In this document: one piece after another, positions 1 through 8,028 of the stretch
Position numbering within the stretch: the first letter of the stretch is position 1
Layout: each line of letters starts with the position of its first letter
NCBI GenBank assembly: GCA_900771325.1
Contig: CAAGNN010000052.1
Span: forward strand, 1-64,000
Length of the DNA stretch: 64,000 nucleotides
Reading direction: 5' to 3'
DNA from: Kiritimatiellia bacterium
Lineage (GTDB): Bacteria; Verrucomicrobiota; Kiritimatiellia; RFP12; DVOR01
The notes under the pieces: model-generated
The model's input: the letters and a program-made list of their open reading frames with translations, nothing else
Told to the model about the DNA's origin: nothing
The model's database searches: none
Program-made: the position numbers and the translations under genes

Positions 1-638
1 ACAAGCCCTTCCTGATGGCCGACATCGAGGTGCCCCTGCGCAACTTCCTGCGCTGGAAGCCCGCCCACTACAATGGCTACATCGACCAGCTCGGCAAGGA
101 CCACACCACCCCCGGTTGCGACGTGATGAACAACCCCTGGTTCCCCGCCGTCCGCGTCTCCTGGGAAGAGGCCAACGCCTACTGCAAGTGGCTCTCCGAG
201 AAGACCGGCCGCACCTTCCGCCTGCCGACCGAGGCCGAGTGGGAGTGGGCCGCCCGTGCCGGCACCGACACGCCCTTCTACTGGGGCGGCGTAGACGACG
301 ACTTCGGCCCCTACGCGAACCTGGCTGACAAGGCGCTCGACGGCATCCCCAACCAGCGCCAGACCCTGAACTACTACCACCGCGACATGCGCTACAACGA
401 CGGCCAGCAGGTCCTGGGCATCGTGGGCAAGCACAAGCCCAACGCCTTCGGCCTCAAGGATATGATCGGCAACGCCGCCGAGTGGACCGCCTCCACCTAC
501 GAGGGCACCGACGAAGCCGTCTGCCGCGGCGGCGCGTGGGACCTCCTGCCGCGCTTCTCGCGCGTCTCCCTGCGCGTTCACTATCCGCGCTGGCAGCGCG
601 TGGCGAATGTGGGCATTCGCCTGGTGTGCGAGGAGTAG
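1..638 (+). CDS. SUMF1/FGE-type domain protein, C-terminal part (truncated by window edge)
   Basis: The reading frame is open to the left edge (first complete codon at base 3), so only the C-terminal ~212 residues are seen. They carry the formylglycine-generating-enzyme/SUMF1 fold pattern: VSWEEANAYCKWLSEKTG, RLPTEAEWEWAARAG, GNAAEWTAS and CRGGAWD, ending VGIRLVCEE. True sulfatase-activating FGEs use a cysteine pair after the RGG(S/A)W segment; here the equivalent stretch (DLLPRFSRVSLRVHY) has none. It is therefore better called a SUMF1-domain protein of unknown activity, possibly carbohydrate- or partner-binding, than a proven FGE. Such proteins are abundant in PVC bacteria. The stop codon TAG (636-638) lies inside an 11-bp GC-rich hairpin. 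Confidence 0.85.
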   Translation, partial: KPFLMADIEVPLRNFLRWKPAHYNGYIDQLGKDHTTPGCDVMNNPWFPAVRVSWEEANAYCKWLSEKTGRTFRLPTEAEWEWAARAGTDTPFYWGGVDDDFGPYANLADKALDGIPNQRQTLNYYHRDMRYNDGQQVLGIVGKHKPNAFGLKDMIGNAAEWTASTYEGTDEAVCRGGAWDLLPRFSRVSLRVHYPRWQRVANVGIRLVCEE

Positions 639-800
639 CGCGCTGCGCGCGCTACTCCGATAGGCGATAGTCGATAGACGGGAAGGCTGGCGCTGGAGGT
701 GGCAAACCCGGCCCAATGACCCAAGCTTGCCCGTCGCGGCACGCGCTTCCCGCCTATCGCGAGCCGGGCGGTTGCGCCCGGCGAGTTTTCTCGCCTATCG
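632..800. repeat. Stop-overlapping hairpin plus family A element, CGATAGG heptamer arms
   Basis: At 632-658 there is a hairpin (GGAGTAGCGCG paired with CGCGCTACTCC) that contains the upstream stop codon and lacks a T-tract. From 658 runs an arm of degenerate CGATAGG/CGATAGA heptamers, then a core with GCTGGCGCTGGAGGTGG, AAACCCGGCC and CCGTCGCGGCACGCG, then inverted arms CCCGCCTATCG (749-759) and TCTCGCCTATCG (789-800). A small GCCGGGCG/CGCCCGGC-type hairpin separates the two right-hand arms. This is the reference copy of the arm-core-arm family seen throughout the window. Confidence 0.8.
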
Positions 801-840
801 TTGTTGCGGCACGCGCGATACTTCGCGCGTGCCGCAACAA
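801..840. promoter_or_regulatory. Perfect 17-bp inverted repeat next to the argF -10
   Basis: Bases 801-817 and 824-840 are perfect reverse complements (TTGTTGCGGCACGCGCG) around the 6-base loop ATACTT. The right arm ends 8 bases before the -10 box TATACT, so it occupies the expected -35 region of argF. The inner GCGGCACGCG is also the conserved core motif of the family A elements, so the palindrome may derive from one. It could serve as an operator, a terminator for upstream transcription, or neither. Confidence 0.6.
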
Positions 841-843
841 CTT

Positions 844-853
844 GTGCTATACT
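844..853 (+). promoter_or_regulatory. argF promoter, extended -10
   Basis: TGTGC followed by TATACT (848-853) matches the extended -10 found before many genes here. No good -35 exists; that position is filled by the 17-bp palindrome. The ATG is at 880, preceded by GAAAGGA. Confidence 0.6.
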
Positions 854-879
854 GCGCGTTTTCTGAAAGGAACCCGACG

Positions 880-1884
880 ATGTTCGAACTGAATCACGCC
901 CTGCTGGGGCGGTCGCTGCTCAATATCCGTTCGCTCTCCGACGCGGAGCTTCATTATATGGTGGACCTGGCGATGGCGCTGAAGGTGCGTCGCCGCGCAG
1001 GGATCCGCGGGGAGTTGCTGCGCCGGCGGAACATTGCCTTGATCTTCGAGAAGAGCTCCACACGCACGCGCAACTCGGCGGCCATCGCAGTCCGCGACGA
1101 GGGCGGCAATGCCGAGTTCCTCACCGGCCACGACACGCACTTTGGGGTGAAGGAGTCGGTGGCCGACTCGGCGCGCGTGCTCGGGCGGCTCTTCGACGGC
1201 ATCCTCTTCCGCGGCTTCGCGCAGAGCACGGTCGAAACGCTGGCCGCGCGTTCGGGCGTGCCGGTGTGGAATGGCCTTACCGACGAGAGCCACCCCACGC
1301 AGTTCCTGGCCGATATGATGACGATGCGCGAAGCCTTCGGCGAAGTGCGCGGCAAGACGATGGCCTACGTGGGCGACGGGCGCAACAATGTGGCCAACTC
1401 GCTGATGATGGGTTGCGCCAAGGCGGGCATCAACTTCGTCAACGTCACCCCGCGCGAGCTCTTCCCGGCCGATGAGTTGGTGGAGGAGGCGCGCACCATC
1501 GCCGCCAAGAATGGCTGCACGGTGAAGGTGGAGACCGACCCCAAGAGCGGCGTCAAGGGCGCGAATGTGCTCTACACCGATGTTTGGGTCTCGATGGGCG
1601 AAGAGGATAAGAAGGCCGAGCGCCTGGCGCTCCTGCGCCCCTACCAGATCAATCAGGCTCTCTGTGAGGCCACCGGCAACCTCGGCGGCGAACTCATCTT
1701 CCTGCACTGCCTGCCCGCCTTCCACGACCGCAACACCGAGGTCTCCAAGGACACCGGCGCGCTGGAGGTGACCGACGAGGTCTTCGAGGCGCCCTTCTCC
1801 AAGGTCTTCGACGAGGCCGAGAACCGTATGCACACCATCAAGGCGCTCTATGTCTCGGCCCTCTGCAACGAAGCGGGCTTCTAA
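880..1884 (+). CDS. argF: Ornithine carbamoyltransferase
   Basis: Cytosolic transcarbamoylase that converts ornithine and carbamoyl phosphate to citrulline in arginine synthesis. The 334-residue product is full length. It shows the carbamoyl-phosphate site SSTRTR (59-64), HPTQ (138-141), the ornithine-site DVWVSMG (234-240) and the catalytic loop HCLP (276-279); DVWVSMG is the feature that separates OTCases from aspartate transcarbamoylases. I chose ATG 880 because GAAAGGA lies just upstream and the N-terminus MFELNHALLGRSLL fits the family, although the frame is open further upstream. The nth start overlaps its 3' end by 35 bases, so the two are probably co-transcribed although functionally unrelated. 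The promoter is embedded in repeat-derived DNA. Confidence 0.95.
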   Translation: MFELNHALLGRSLLNIRSLSDAELHYMVDLAMALKVRRRAGIRGELLRRRNIALIFEKSSTRTRNSAAIAVRDEGGNAEFLTGHDTHFGVKESVADSARVLGRLFDGILFRGFAQSTVETLAARSGVPVWNGLTDESHPTQFLADMMTMREAFGEVRGKTMAYVGDGRNNVANSLMMGCAKAGINFVNVTPRELFPADELVEEARTIAAKNGCTVKVETDPKSGVKGANVLYTDVWVSMGEEDKKAERLALLRPYQINQALCEATGNLGGELIFLHCLPAFHDRNTEVSKDTGALEVTDEVFEAPFSKVFDEAENRMHTIKALYVSALCNEAGF

Positions 1885-2533
1885 GCGCCCCTCCGAGGCG
1901 CTCCTCGACGAAATCCACCAGGCCCTCAAGCGCGCCTTTGGCGAGGTCCAGGCGCCGATTATGGACCTGGTGGCCGCCCAGACGCAGGATCCCTATCGCA
2001 TTCTGGTGGGGACCCTGCTCTCGGCGCGGACCAAGGACCAGACGACCGCCGCGGCTATCGGGCGGCTCTTCCCCGTGGCGCCCGACCCCGATGCCCTCGA
2101 GCGCCTCTCCATCGAGGAGATCGAGCGCCTCATCTTCCCGGTGGGCTTCTACCACGCCAAAGCCCAACACCTCAAGGCCCTGCCCAAGGTCCTGCGCGAG
2201 CGCTTCGACGGGGTTATCCCCCACACCGTCGAGGAGCTCGTGGAGCTGCCGGGCGTGGGGCGCAAGACGGCGAACCTGGTGGTCGCCCTCGCTTTCCATC
2301 TGCCGGCCATCTGCGTGGACACGCACGTCCACCGCATCAACAATCGCCTGGGGCTGGTGAAGACCAAGACCCCGCTCGAGACGGAGATGGCCCTGCGCAA
2401 ACTCCTGCCCGAGCGCCTCTGGATGGATTGGAACGCCATCTTCGTCTCCTTCGGCCAGACGCGCTGCAAGCCCATCGGCCCGAAGTGCGACGGCTGCCCG
2501 ATTGGGCATTTGTGCCCAATCGGGAAACGATAG
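1850..2533 (+). CDS. nth: Endonuclease III (DNA glycosylase/AP lyase)
   Basis: Base-excision-repair glycosylase for oxidised pyrimidines. The 227-residue product has the helix-hairpin-helix LPGVGRKTA (133-141), with the catalytic lysine at about K139, and the catalytic aspartate in VDTHVHR (D157). The C-terminal [4Fe-4S] ligands have exact spacing: C206-x6-C213-x2-C216-x5-C222. The assigned ATG lies 35 bases inside argF; a slightly later start inside the basic N-terminus cannot be excluded. The final codon and the TAG stop (2531-2533) fall in the first CGATAGG heptamer of the downstream repeat, so the repeat supplies the stop codon. Confidence 0.95.
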   Translation: MSRPSATKRASKRPSEALLDEIHQALKRAFGEVQAPIMDLVAAQTQDPYRILVGTLLSARTKDQTTAAAIGRLFPVAPDPDALERLSIEEIERLIFPVGFYHAKAQHLKALPKVLRERFDGVIPHTVEELVELPGVGRKTANLVVALAFHLPAICVDTHVHRINNRLGLVKTKTPLETEMALRKLLPERLWMDWNAIFVSFGQTRCKPIGPKCDGCPIGHLCPIGKR

Positions 2534-2639
2534 GCGATAGGCGTGAAGCGCGGCAAGCCGCGACGGGCAAGTTTGAGAGCTTAGGCCGGGTCTTTCACCT
2601 CCTGCGCCAGCATTCTCGCCTATCGCCTATCGTCTATCC
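2528..2639. repeat. Family A element, CGATAGG arms, core inverted
   Basis: The left arm of CGATAGG heptamers (2528-2543) overlaps the end of nth. The right arm is the inverse (CGCCTATCG type, 2616-2639). Between them is the core in the opposite orientation to the copy at 658: GCCGCGACGGGCAA, then GGCCGGGTCTTTCACCTCC and GCGCCAGCATTC. The core flips while the arms stay symmetric. Confidence 0.75.
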
Positions 2640-2645
2640 ATTCAG

Positions 2646-2658
2646 TTTATGCTATACT
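2646..2658 (+). promoter_or_regulatory. Promoter of the FHA-AAA+ gene, apparently leaderless
   Basis: TTTATGCTATACT has its -10 hexamer at 2653-2658. Only 7 bases separate it from ATG 2666, so a normal transcription start would fall on or one base before the A of the start codon. No Shine-Dalgarno sequence is possible. Confidence 0.55.
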
Positions 2659-2665
2659 CCCAAGT

Positions 2666-3973
2666 ATGCAGCAGGAAGAGCAGACTATCGCGTTGCCGAC
2701 CGTGGTGCCAAGGGTGGCCACGGGGGAGCGGCCGCGCCTACTGGTGACGGCCGGGCCATTGGAGGGGCGAGAGTACGTCATCGCGCGCCTCCCTTACACC
2801 ATTGGCTCAGGGCTCTCGAACGATCTCTCGATTGCCGACTCCACCGTCTCGCGCCACCACTGCGAGATTGACTCCGACGGTCACGGCGGGCTGCTCATTC
2901 GCGACTTGGGTTCTACCAACGGCACAGGCATCGAGGGGGTGAAGGTCACCTCGGCGCGCTTGGCGCCGAATACCGAGGTGCATTTGGGGCGGACGCGCCT
3001 GGTGGTGCCGCTGGTGCAGGAGCGCGCGGAGTTGGCGGTGAGCCCGCGCGAGCAGTTTGGGCGGAGCGTGGGGCGCTCGCCGCAGATCCGCCACGTCTTT
3101 CTCTTGGCCGAACAGGCCGCCGCGTGCGATAAGCCCGTGCTCCTCTTGGGGGAGAGCGGCACCGGCAAGGAGGAACTGGCTCGCGACATCCACCTGGAAA
3201 GCGCGCGCGCCGAGGCCCCCTTCATCGTGCTTGACTGCAATGGCTTTGACTCCTTCGCGCGGGCGCGCCGGGAGCTCTTTGGCGACGGGGAGGCGCGCAG
3301 CGCGCTCGACCTCGCCAGCGGCGGCACCCTCTTCATCGACTCGCTCAACCGCCTCCCGGCCGAAGCGCACTCGCTGCTCCTGCGGGCAGTGGAGTCGCGC
3401 CGGGACGTGCGCTTCATCGCCGCGAGCAAGGAGCCGTTGGCCGACCTGGCGCGGAGCGGGGAGTTCTCGAGCGCGCTCTACCTGGCGTTGGCGGTAATCG
3501 TCATCGAGATGCCCCCGCTGCGGCGGCGCAAGGACGACATTCCCCTGCTGCTGCGCTCGCTCTCAGAGCGGATGAAGGTGGGCGAGGAGCTGCTGGCCTG
3601 GGGCGAACAGCCCTCGACGCTCGCCTTCCTGCGGCGCTACGATTGGCCGGGGAACATCCGCGAGCTGCGCACGATGGTCGAGCGGCTGCACGCCCTGGGG
3701 CGCATTCCAGCGGACCTCGGAGCCTTCTTGCAGAGCGCGCAATCGCCGGAGGCGACCGAGGTGGCACCGGAGATCGCCAAGGCGATAGCCTCGGACCGGC
3801 CCTTCAAGGATGTGAAGATCGCCGTCATCGAGGCCTTTGAGCGGCAGTATTTGAGCGACCTCCTGGCCCGCAACGCGCAGAACATCTCGCAGTCGGCCCG
3901 GAGCGCCGGGATTGAACGGGCCTACCTCCAACGCCTCATCCGCAAGTATGGGATGCGCGGGGGCGAAGCGTAA
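2666..3973 (+). CDS. FHA-AAA+ NtrC-like protein lacking sigma-54 contacts
   Basis: A 435-residue protein with three parts. First, an N-terminal FHA phosphothreonine-binding domain (GSGLSND, SRHH 62-65, GSTNG 82-86). Second, an AAA+ domain of the bacterial enhancer-binding type (Walker A GESGTGKE 162-169, PPLRRRKDDIPLLL, WPGNIREL). Third, a C-terminal Fis-like helix-turn-helix (NISQSARSAGIERAYLQRL). The GAFTGA loop that contacts sigma-54 is absent: ELFGDGEARSAL stands where ELFGxxxGAFTGA is expected. Walker B is LFIDSLN, so the glutamate normally following the aspartate is replaced by serine. I infer a DNA-binding regulator controlled by Ser/Thr phosphorylation that does not drive sigma-54 open-complex formation and may hydrolyse ATP poorly. 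A leaderless start at ATG 2666 is supported by the promoter position. Confidence 0.85.
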   Translation: MQQEEQTIALPTVVPRVATGERPRLLVTAGPLEGREYVIARLPYTIGSGLSNDLSIADSTVSRHHCEIDSDGHGGLLIRDLGSTNGTGIEGVKVTSARLAPNTEVHLGRTRLVVPLVQERAELAVSPREQFGRSVGRSPQIRHVFLLAEQAAACDKPVLLLGESGTGKEELARDIHLESARAEAPFIVLDCNGFDSFARARRELFGDGEARSALDLASGGTLFIDSLNRLPAEAHSLLLRAVESRRDVRFIAASKEPLADLARSGEFSSALYLALAVIVIEMPPLRRRKDDIPLLLRSLSERMKVGEELLAWGEQPSTLAFLRRYDWPGNIRELRTMVERLHALGRIPADLGAFLQSAQSPEATEVAPEIAKAIASDRPFKDVKIAVIEAFERQYLSDLLARNAQNISQSARSAGIERAYLQRLIRKYGMRGGEA

Positions 3974-3988
3974 GGAAGGAAGCAAGCG

Positions 3989-4588
3989 ATGGGCTATATC
4001 TGCCATTTGCGCGGCACGGTGCTGGAGAAGACACCGGCGGGCATTGTGCTTGAATGCGGCGGCGTGGGCTATGCCCTCACCGTGCCGCTCTCGACCTTCG
4101 ACCGGCTGCCGGCCACCGGCCAAGAGGCCAGCCTGGAAATCCACCACCTGGTGCGCGAGGACGATCAGCTCCTCTTCGGCTTTGCCTCCGAGCGCGAGCG
4201 CACCTTCTTCCGCGCGCTGCTGGGCATCACCGGCATCGGCCCCAAGCTCGCCCTAGCCGTCCTCTCGGGCCTCACACCCGGGGAGCTGGCCGCCGCCATT
4301 GCCGAGGGCGACGTCCGCCGCCTCTCCTCCATCTCCGGCGTGGGCAAGAAGACCGCCGAGCGCATCATCGTTGAGCTCAAAGACAAGATTGACCCCCTGG
4401 AAGCGATGGCCCTGCGCGGGAAAGAGCGCGGCGAGGCCGAGGCCCCGCCGGCCTTGCGCGATGCCATCCTCTCGCTCGTGGCCCTGGGTAACAAGCCCGA
4501 CGACGCCCGCGCGATGGTCCAAGCCGCCTTCGAGAAGAACCCCAAGGCCACCGTCCAGGAGCTCATCCGCCTGGCCTTGAGAAAGTGA
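3989..4588 (+). CDS. ruvA: Holliday junction ATP-dependent helicase subunit RuvA
   Basis: DNA-binding subunit of the RuvAB branch-migration motor. The 199 residues comprise the N-terminal OB fold (MGYICHLRGTVLEK, CGGVGY), the tandem helix-hairpin-helix motifs (LLGITGIGPKLALAVLSGL and ISGVGKKTAERIIVELKD) and the mobile C-terminal domain III that contacts RuvB (VALGNKPDDARAMV). AAGGAAGGAAGC lies immediately before the ATG. It follows the FHA-AAA+ gene by 15 bases and precedes a lipoprotein gene by 7, suggesting one transcript; ruvB and ruvC are not adjacent. Confidence 0.95.
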   Translation: MGYICHLRGTVLEKTPAGIVLECGGVGYALTVPLSTFDRLPATGQEASLEIHHLVREDDQLLFGFASERERTFFRALLGITGIGPKLALAVLSGLTPGELAAAIAEGDVRRLSSISGVGKKTAERIIVELKDKIDPLEAMALRGKERGEAEAPPALRDAILSLVALGNKPDDARAMVQAAFEKNPKATVQELIRLALRK

Positions 4589-4595
4589 GGCCCTG

Positions 4596-5222
4596 ATGTT
4601 CCGCACCCTCCGCCTGCTCCTGCCCCTCGCCGCGCTCGCCCTCGCCACCGGCTGCGTCCAGAAACAAGACGTCGCCCGCGACGCACAGATTCACCTCCTG
4701 GCCCAGCAAGCCTTCGACCAGGGCCGCTACGCCCGCACCCGCAGCCTCATCGCCCAGGCCGACCGCTGCTACGTCCCCCAAGCCGAGCTCTGGCGGCGCA
4801 CCTTGGAGCTGCGCCTGGCACTGGCCGAGGGCTCGGCGCAGGGCGAGATCCGGCGGCTCCTCGTGGCCTGGGGCGAACAGCGCAGCGATTGGACCCTCCC
4901 CGAACGCGCCGAAGCCGCCCTCGCCCTCGCCGAGGCGCTCGACCCGGCCTTTGCCCGCGACTTCTTGCGCGAAGAGGACCCCGCCACCTGGCCCGACGCC
5001 CAGCGCACCCGCTACAACCTCTTGATGACCCGCCTGCAGCAGGGCCAAAGCGCCTTGCGCGATGACACGGTGGCCCGCTGGCGTCTGGCCATCAATGGTC
5101 TTTACGAAGCCGGCGACCTGGCCGGCGCCGCCCGCGAGGCCCGCCGTTGCGCCAAAGAGACCGGCGACCCGCAGGCCGAACGCCTCGCCGAACGCTACGA
5201 AGCCGAACTGCGCGCCCCCTGA
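4596..5222 (+). CDS. Predicted lipoprotein, function unknown
   Basis: A 208-residue protein with a lipoprotein signal: basic start MFRTLRLLLP, hydrophobic stretch and lipobox LATGC with lipidated Cys20. The rest is alanine/arginine-rich and helical (QAFDQGRYARTRSLIAQAD, AEAALALAEALDPAFAR, AGDLAGAAREARR), resembling degenerate TPR or solenoid repeats. No catalytic motif is visible and I do not recognise a family. It is followed within 27 bases by a small coiled-coil gene and then a larger coiled-coil gene. Confidence 0.7.
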   Translation: MFRTLRLLLPLAALALATGCVQKQDVARDAQIHLLAQQAFDQGRYARTRSLIAQADRCYVPQAELWRRTLELRLALAEGSAQGEIRRLLVAWGEQRSDWTLPERAEAALALAEALDPAFARDFLREEDPATWPDAQRTRYNLLMTRLQQGQSALRDDTVARWRLAINGLYEAGDLAGAAREARRCAKETGDPQAERLAERYEAELRAP

Positions 5223-5249
5223 CGCGCCCCCACTCGAAAGGAGTCCGCT

Positions 5250-5504
5250 ATGGAACAGGAACCCACCCTCGCTGAACTCAAGGCCGAAAACGCCCGCCTC
5301 AAGGCCGAACTCGTGGCCGTCAAGGATCGCTGGGAGCGCGAGTTGCTCATCGCTAAGGCCAACTTGCTGACCGTCCAGGAGGAGCTCGACGCGGTCAAGG
5401 AGCACCTGCGCGCCTCCCTCCTGCGCACCATCGAGGCCGAGGACGAGGCCTTCAACGTGCGCGACGAGGCTGCCCAGGCCGTCAAGAGCGCCCTGGAGAA
5501 GTAA
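5250..5504 (+). CDS. Small coiled-coil protein
   Basis: An 84-residue, highly charged protein that is almost entirely a predicted coiled coil (LAELKAENARLKAELVAVK, EELDAVKEHLRASLL). There is no signal peptide or membrane segment. GAAAGGAG lies 7 bases upstream of the ATG, supporting it as a real gene. It ends 4 bases before the next ORF, which is also coiled-coil rich, so the two may form a complex. No family assignment. Confidence 0.65.
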   Translation: MEQEPTLAELKAENARLKAELVAVKDRWERELLIAKANLLTVQEELDAVKEHLRASLLRTIEAEDEAFNVRDEAAQAVKSALEK

Positions 5505-5508
5505 GCCG

Positions 5509-6816
5509 ATGGCCGAGCCCGACACGCGCCGCTGGTCCTTGCGCGACCCGCAGAGCGGCATCAGCAACAACAACATCCCCACCGCCACGCTCGTGCAGTG
5601 GGCCGAGCGCGGCATCATCAAGCCCGGCTGCAAAATCTCCGCCGATGGCGAGACGTGGGTGGCCGCAGCAAGCTTCGCCGAGCTGGGGATGCGCTGGTTC
5701 ATCCTCTCGGGCGGCCACCCGCCCTACGGCCCGGTCACGCAAGCCGCCGGTCAGGCCTTCATTGCCGAGGGCCGCTTCGGCCCCGACGCCCGCCTGGCGC
5801 AGGATCCCGGCGAGCAGCAGCCCGTCGAGGAGCTCCCCCTGCCGCTGGAGCTACCCCCGCCCAACCCCCTCTCCCAAGAGCTTGAGGAGGCCCGCCAGAA
5901 GCTCACGCTCCTGGAGCGCGAAGTGCGCGTGAAGGATCGCCGCATCGCCGAGCTCCGCCAAGAGGCCACCGCCCGCCAGAGCGAGCTGGCCATCGAGGGT
6001 GCCGAACCCGACGCCAAAACCCTCGCCGCCGAGCTCGAGCAACTGCGCCTGGAGCGCGACCACCTCAAGCGCGCCGCCGAAGAGGCTGCCGAGGCCGCCG
6101 CCGGCCGCGAACGCGAGCTCCGCCAGCGCCTCCACACCCTCGAAACCGCCCTCGAAACCGCCCAGTCCGCCGCCCAGAACGCCCACGCCGAGCTCCCGCC
6201 CGACGAAGCGCTCTTCGCCATCCTCACCCGCGAGACCGACTGGCTCCGCCAATCCCAGGAGGAGGAAAACCGCTTCCTCGAAGCCTTACGCGACCTGGCG
6301 CACCGCCGCCTCGTCCAGCTCTCCGAGCGCCTCCTAGAGATCCGCCGCCTGGCCGGCGACTCCCCCGAGCAGATGCGCGCCAACGCCCGCGTCTCCCTCC
6401 CCCCGAGCCTACGCGCCCCCATTCCCCCACCCCGCCGCGAGGATCCCTCGCGCATTGCCGAGCTCGAAAAGGCCCTGGCCGAGGCCCGCGCTCGTGAGAG
6501 CGCTCTCCAACGCCAACTCGTCTCCGGCGAAGGCCGCGAAACCGAGCTCCGCGCCCAAATCGGCCAGGCTCAGCGCCAGACCCTCGACTCGCTCAAGCTC
6601 GATGAGAAGCTCCGCGAGACCGTCCAGGCCCTCGGCCGCGAGCGCGCCGCCCGCGAGGAGGAGCACCGCGAGAACGCCCACATCCAGGCCCAACTCCTCC
6701 GCCGCATCGAGGAGCTCGAGCGCCTCCTGCCCTCGGCCCGCGACCTCCCTGCGCCCGACCCCGCCCCCGCCGCCGATCCCCAGCGCCCCTCCTTCGGCTG
6801 GCTCAAGCGCCACTAA
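5509..6816 (+). CDS. Protein with GYF_2-like domains and long coiled coil
   Basis: A 435-residue protein. Residues ~6-60 and ~62-105 each resemble a GYF_2/DUF4339-type module (RRWSLRDPQSGI..., then RWFILSGGHPPYGPVTQ... with FIAEGRFGPDARLAQDP), a fold often found at the ends of membrane or scaffold proteins. The remaining ~300 residues are heptad-rich coiled coil (LEREVRVKDRRIAELRQEA, ALEKALAEARARESALQRQ) with two proline-rich hinges (PPSLRAPIPPPRR; PAPDPAPAADPQ). It has no membrane segment or enzymatic motif. It is likely a cytoplasmic scaffold acting with the upstream small coiled-coil protein. The GYF_2 call is by pattern only. Confidence 0.65.
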   Translation: MAEPDTRRWSLRDPQSGISNNNIPTATLVQWAERGIIKPGCKISADGETWVAAASFAELGMRWFILSGGHPPYGPVTQAAGQAFIAEGRFGPDARLAQDPGEQQPVEELPLPLELPPPNPLSQELEEARQKLTLLEREVRVKDRRIAELRQEATARQSELAIEGAEPDAKTLAAELEQLRLERDHLKRAAEEAAEAAAGRERELRQRLHTLETALETAQSAAQNAHAELPPDEALFAILTRETDWLRQSQEEENRFLEALRDLAHRRLVQLSERLLEIRRLAGDSPEQMRANARVSLPPSLRAPIPPPRREDPSRIAELEKALAEARARESALQRQLVSGEGRETELRAQIGQAQRQTLDSLKLDEKLRETVQALGRERAAREEEHRENAHIQAQLLRRIEELERLLPSARDLPAPDPAPAADPQRPSFGWLKRH

Positions 6817-6872
6817 CAGCTTGCGGAGAAGCCGCCGAGGAGCCGTGGAAGACAGACCGCATAACGTGGCAA

Positions 6873-7020
6873 GCTGACAGCGGACAGCAGACAGCAGACA
6901 GCCGCGTACCGCGACGGACGAACGAAGGGACACAGGATGACAGGGTGCCACGGCTCAGACGGGCTTTCCACATCGAGCGCCAGCGCTGTCCGCTGTCCGC
7001 TGTCCGCTGTCCGCTGTCCT
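6873..7020. repeat. Family A element, CAGCGGA heptamer arms
   Basis: The left arm (6873-6903) is tandem CAGCGGA/CAGCAGA heptamers; the right arm (6984-7020) is tandem inverse TCCGCTG heptamers. The core holds CCGCGTACCGCGACGGAC, CACGGCTCAGACGGGC and TTCCACATCGAGCGCCAGC. Read in reverse, this is the same core as the CGATAGG-armed copies (GCTGGCGCT, GTGGAAAGCCCG, GTCGCGG). The right arm reaches to within 25 bases of the dus start. Confidence 0.8.
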
Positions 7021-7044
7021 CTTCCCCCTTGCTTCCTCGCGCCA

Positions 7045-8028
7045 ATGGCGGAGTTCACCTCCCCGCCGATGCGCCTGCTCTGCCAGGAACACGGCGCCGC
7101 GCGCACCTACACCGAGATGGTCAACGCCGAGGGCCTCTGCCGCGGCAACCCCAAGACCGCCTTCCTCCTCGAAACCTTCCCCGCCGAGCGCCACGTCTGG
7201 GCCCACCTCTACGGCAGCGACCCCGAGCGCCTGGCCGAGGCCGCCCGCCGCGTCGAAGCCCTCGGCCGCTTTGAGGGCATCGACCTCAACGCCGGCTGCC
7301 CCGTCCCCCGCATCACCGCCCAAGGCGCCGGCTCGGCCCTCTTGCGCGACCTGCCGCGCCTTGCGCGTATCCTCCGCGCCCTCGTCCGCGCCACCAACCT
7401 GCCTGTCACCTTCAAGACGCGCCTGGGCCCCAACCCCCACCTCCCCACCTGGCGCGAGACGCTGCGCATCGCCGAGTATTGCGGCGTAGCGGCCGTCACC
7501 TTCCACGCCCGCTTCACCAGCCAAGGTCACGCCGGCCAGACCCACCTCGATCTCCTCGCCGAGGCCGTCGCCGCCACCAACCTCCCCGTCTACGGCAACG
7601 GCTCGATCGTCGACCGCCCCAGCGCCGAAGCGATGGCCGCCACCGGCGTTAAGGCCCTCCTCATCGCCCGCGCCGCCCTCGAACACCCGGCCATCTTCGC
7701 CTTTGCCCCGCGCCCGCCGGCCGACCCCATCGCCCTCGCCCGCCGCCACCTCGCCCTCGAGCTCGACTACCGCCGCCGCGCGGTCGCCTTCTCCCGGCTC
7801 GACCCCGAGGCGGCCACCGTCCTCACCTTCCGCCGCCACCTCTTCCGCTACTTCAAGGGCCTCCCCGGTGCCAACGCCCTCCGCGGCCATCTCTTTGACT
7901 TGCATTCGCTAGCGGACATTGACCGCGCGCTCGAAGCGCTCGGCGACTTCAGCGGACAGCCGACAGCCGACAGCCGACAGCCGCGTGCCGCGACGGACCG
8001 GCCAATGGCATCAGAAAAGCAACTTTAA
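7045..8028 (+). CDS. tRNA-dihydrouridine synthase
   Basis: FMN enzyme that reduces uridine in tRNA. From ATG 7045 it is 327 residues. It has the catalytic-cysteine segment IDLNAGCPVPR (C85), TFKTRLG, VTFHARF and the FMN-phosphate site VYGNGSIVD. The family N-terminus LAPMAxxTxxPxR is intact only if translation begins upstream of the methionine in LAPMAEFTSPPMR; the frame is open back to ATG 6937, through the repeat arm, so the start is uncertain. The C-terminus is abnormal: the last ~25 residues (FSGQPTADSRQPRAAT...) and the stop codon are translated from the CAGCGGA-arm repeat that begins at 7950. Which Dus subtype this is cannot be told by eye. Confidence 0.85.
   Translation: MAEFTSPPMRLLCQEHGAARTYTEMVNAEGLCRGNPKTAFLLETFPAERHVWAHLYGSDPERLAEAARRVEALGRFEGIDLNAGCPVPRITAQGAGSALLRDLPRLARILRALVRATNLPVTFKTRLGPNPHLPTWRETLRIAEYCGVAAVTFHARFTSQGHAGQTHLDLLAEAVAATNLPVYGNGSIVDRPSAEAMAATGVKALLIARAALEHPAIFAFAPRPPADPIALARRHLALELDYRRRAVAFSRLDPEAATVLTFRRHLFRYFKGLPGANALRGHLFDLHSLADIDRALEALGDFSGQPTADSRQPRAATDRPMASEKQL

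Noticed and set aside
6937..7044. Upstream ATG as the true start of the dihydrouridine synthase
   Set aside because: It would translate the repeat arm into low-complexity sequence; only the last few residues before ATG 7045 (LAP) look like the family, so the start is left as uncertain rather than moved to 6937.
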